64,000 nt of DNA, from NCBI GenBank assembly GCA_002633005.1, contig NMRA01000023.1, positions 546,621 to 610,620 of the forward strand, given 5' to 3'. The translations under genes were made by a program, and so were the position numbers. How positions within the stretch are numbered: position 1 is the first letter of the stretch; each line of letters begins with the position of its first letter. The DNA comes from Phoronis australis. Taxonomy: Eukaryota; Phoronida; Phoronidae. Of this stretch, positions 62,975 through 64,000 are shown piece after piece. The notes below the pieces were generated by a model. That model had not been told where the DNA came from and ran no database searches. It saw only the letters and a list, made by a program, of their open reading frames with translations.

Positions 62975-64000
62975 TTCCCAAGCATACCAGCTATTCAGTA
63001 AACCATTTTCTCAGATGTAACTCCTGTCGCCATCTTTGATTAACAGAAATGATAAACCTGCGCATCTGTTTGCGCATGTACTGAGTCATTTGTCTCAGTA
63101 AGCAGCATCCTCTATTGATCGGAAAACAAACTAAATTTATATAATCATTTCTGTCGAGTTGGCGGTTTCCTTCCAGAGAGGGGCTAAAACACAATTTTTT
63201 TGTCAGACAACTGTGAAGTGAATTACATATTACTTATTTGATACTGAAAAAACATACAGCCCCAGAATTTATAGAAAGTGGATGACGACCTGTGATTATT
63301 CGCGTACGATATGTGCGTATTTCAGCCCATCTCCTGGACTCTAGCTGAAGCATGACGTACGGCTATCTGCTCCGGCAGGCAATTTCAGACTCAAAATTCA
63401 CTGGGATATAGAAGAAACTAATTCACTGTAGCCAACACAGTGATGTACATTACTTTGTTAGGGATGGTGTCTGAACAGGGACTATTTTCAAAGACAGTTA
63501 TGAGTCAACAACAGAGCAGGGTCAAAGGGTAAGTCACCTTCAAGCGGGAACAAGGCTAGGCACAGCTCTCACAACTGATGGCTCGGAAAGGTTCTTAGGG
63601 TTAGTTAGGCAATTGTGACTTCAAAACACATGCATTTTCTATGTGGCACAATCCTGCGCCTCATTCCAGAAAGCAAAGAAATCACTGAAACTCATGAACG
63701 AAAATGATTTTTATGAACCAAGTTTTATTGATCCATCAATAACAAGATCATACATGACTATTCCCACAAAAACAACAAAATGCTCAAAACATCTGCCTCT
63801 GTCAGTGTCCGTGAAAAAAACATGTACAAATCTGTGTCAATGCGAAACTAAAACATTCATATATGTAAGTACCTTTCAGTTATAAAGATATACATGTCAC
63901 TGCCTATATAAAAATATACTATGAACGCCTGTCATATGTCACATGGCAATACAAAAATTGAACTTGAATAATTTATTAAATACATGTCACTGTTAATAAA
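62975..64000. promoter_or_regulatory. 5' flank of Sbf (promoter region presumed)
   Basis: Sequence upstream of the Sbf ATG. It contains an in-frame stop at 63011-63013 relative to the ATG, consistent with 5' UTR. No TATA box, initiator or CpG island could be assigned and no neighbouring gene was recognised. The call rests on position only. Confidence 0.35.

Overview
This is a eukaryotic genomic window, almost certainly from a draft assembly of a marine invertebrate animal. It is AT-rich, has two runs of N, and is dominated by one gene read on the minus strand whose 30 coding exons have GT-AG borders and consistent splice phases. The encoded protein is the SET-binding factor / myotubularin-related pseudophosphatase family (Sbf; SBF1/MTMR5 and SBF2/MTMR13 in vertebrates). 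Phylum cannot be fixed from this sequence. A single well-conserved Sbf, RTE-type and CR1/L2-like LINE fragments, and HINE/'pearl'-like repeats suit a mollusc or another invertebrate bilaterian, but this is inference.

Layout, read right to left (the direction of transcription). Positions 62975-64000 are the 5' flank. Exon 1 (62920-62974) carries the start codon and is followed by a 27.6 kb first intron (35272-62919) full of repeats. Exons 2-12 (35271 down to 24171) encode the tripartite DENN module (uDENN, cDENN, dDENN), a Rab exchange factor. Exons 13-20 encode the linker and the SBF2-type helical region. Exons 21-24 encode the GRAM/PH-like lipid-binding region. Exons 25-26 encode a basic and then acidic Ser-rich linker. 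Exons 27-30 encode the first part of the myotubularin-like phosphatase domain. The frame then leaves the window at position 1, so the rest of the pseudophosphatase and the C-terminal PH domain are missing. The window encodes about 1372 residues of an expected 1800-1900.

The most striking non-coding content is a repeat family present four times in intron 1, all on the plus strand (36485-37740, 50736-52936, 53743-54795, 58703-59893). Each copy is built of ~148 bp monomers, and each monomer carries a CTCF-like motif of the form CCACTAGGNGGCGC near its start. The best copy has 14 such sites in 1.9 kb, all in one orientation. The ends (11 bp subterminal inverted repeats, a GGAC microsatellite, a terminal hairpin) look like a non-autonomous Helentron (HINE / bivalve 'pearl' type).

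A second pattern is that at four exon borders (exon 3 acceptor, exon 7 acceptor, exon 24 donor, exon 25 donor) short segments spanning the splice site are duplicated into the neighbouring intron, leaving decoy splice sites. Other items are a pre-miRNA-like perfect hairpin 0.7 kb inside intron 1, several minisatellites (18 bp x13, 41 bp x10, 64 bp x4), two MITE-like elements, two LINE fragments and a tRNA-derived SINE. No bacterial-type features, CRISPR arrays or intact functional RNA genes were seen.
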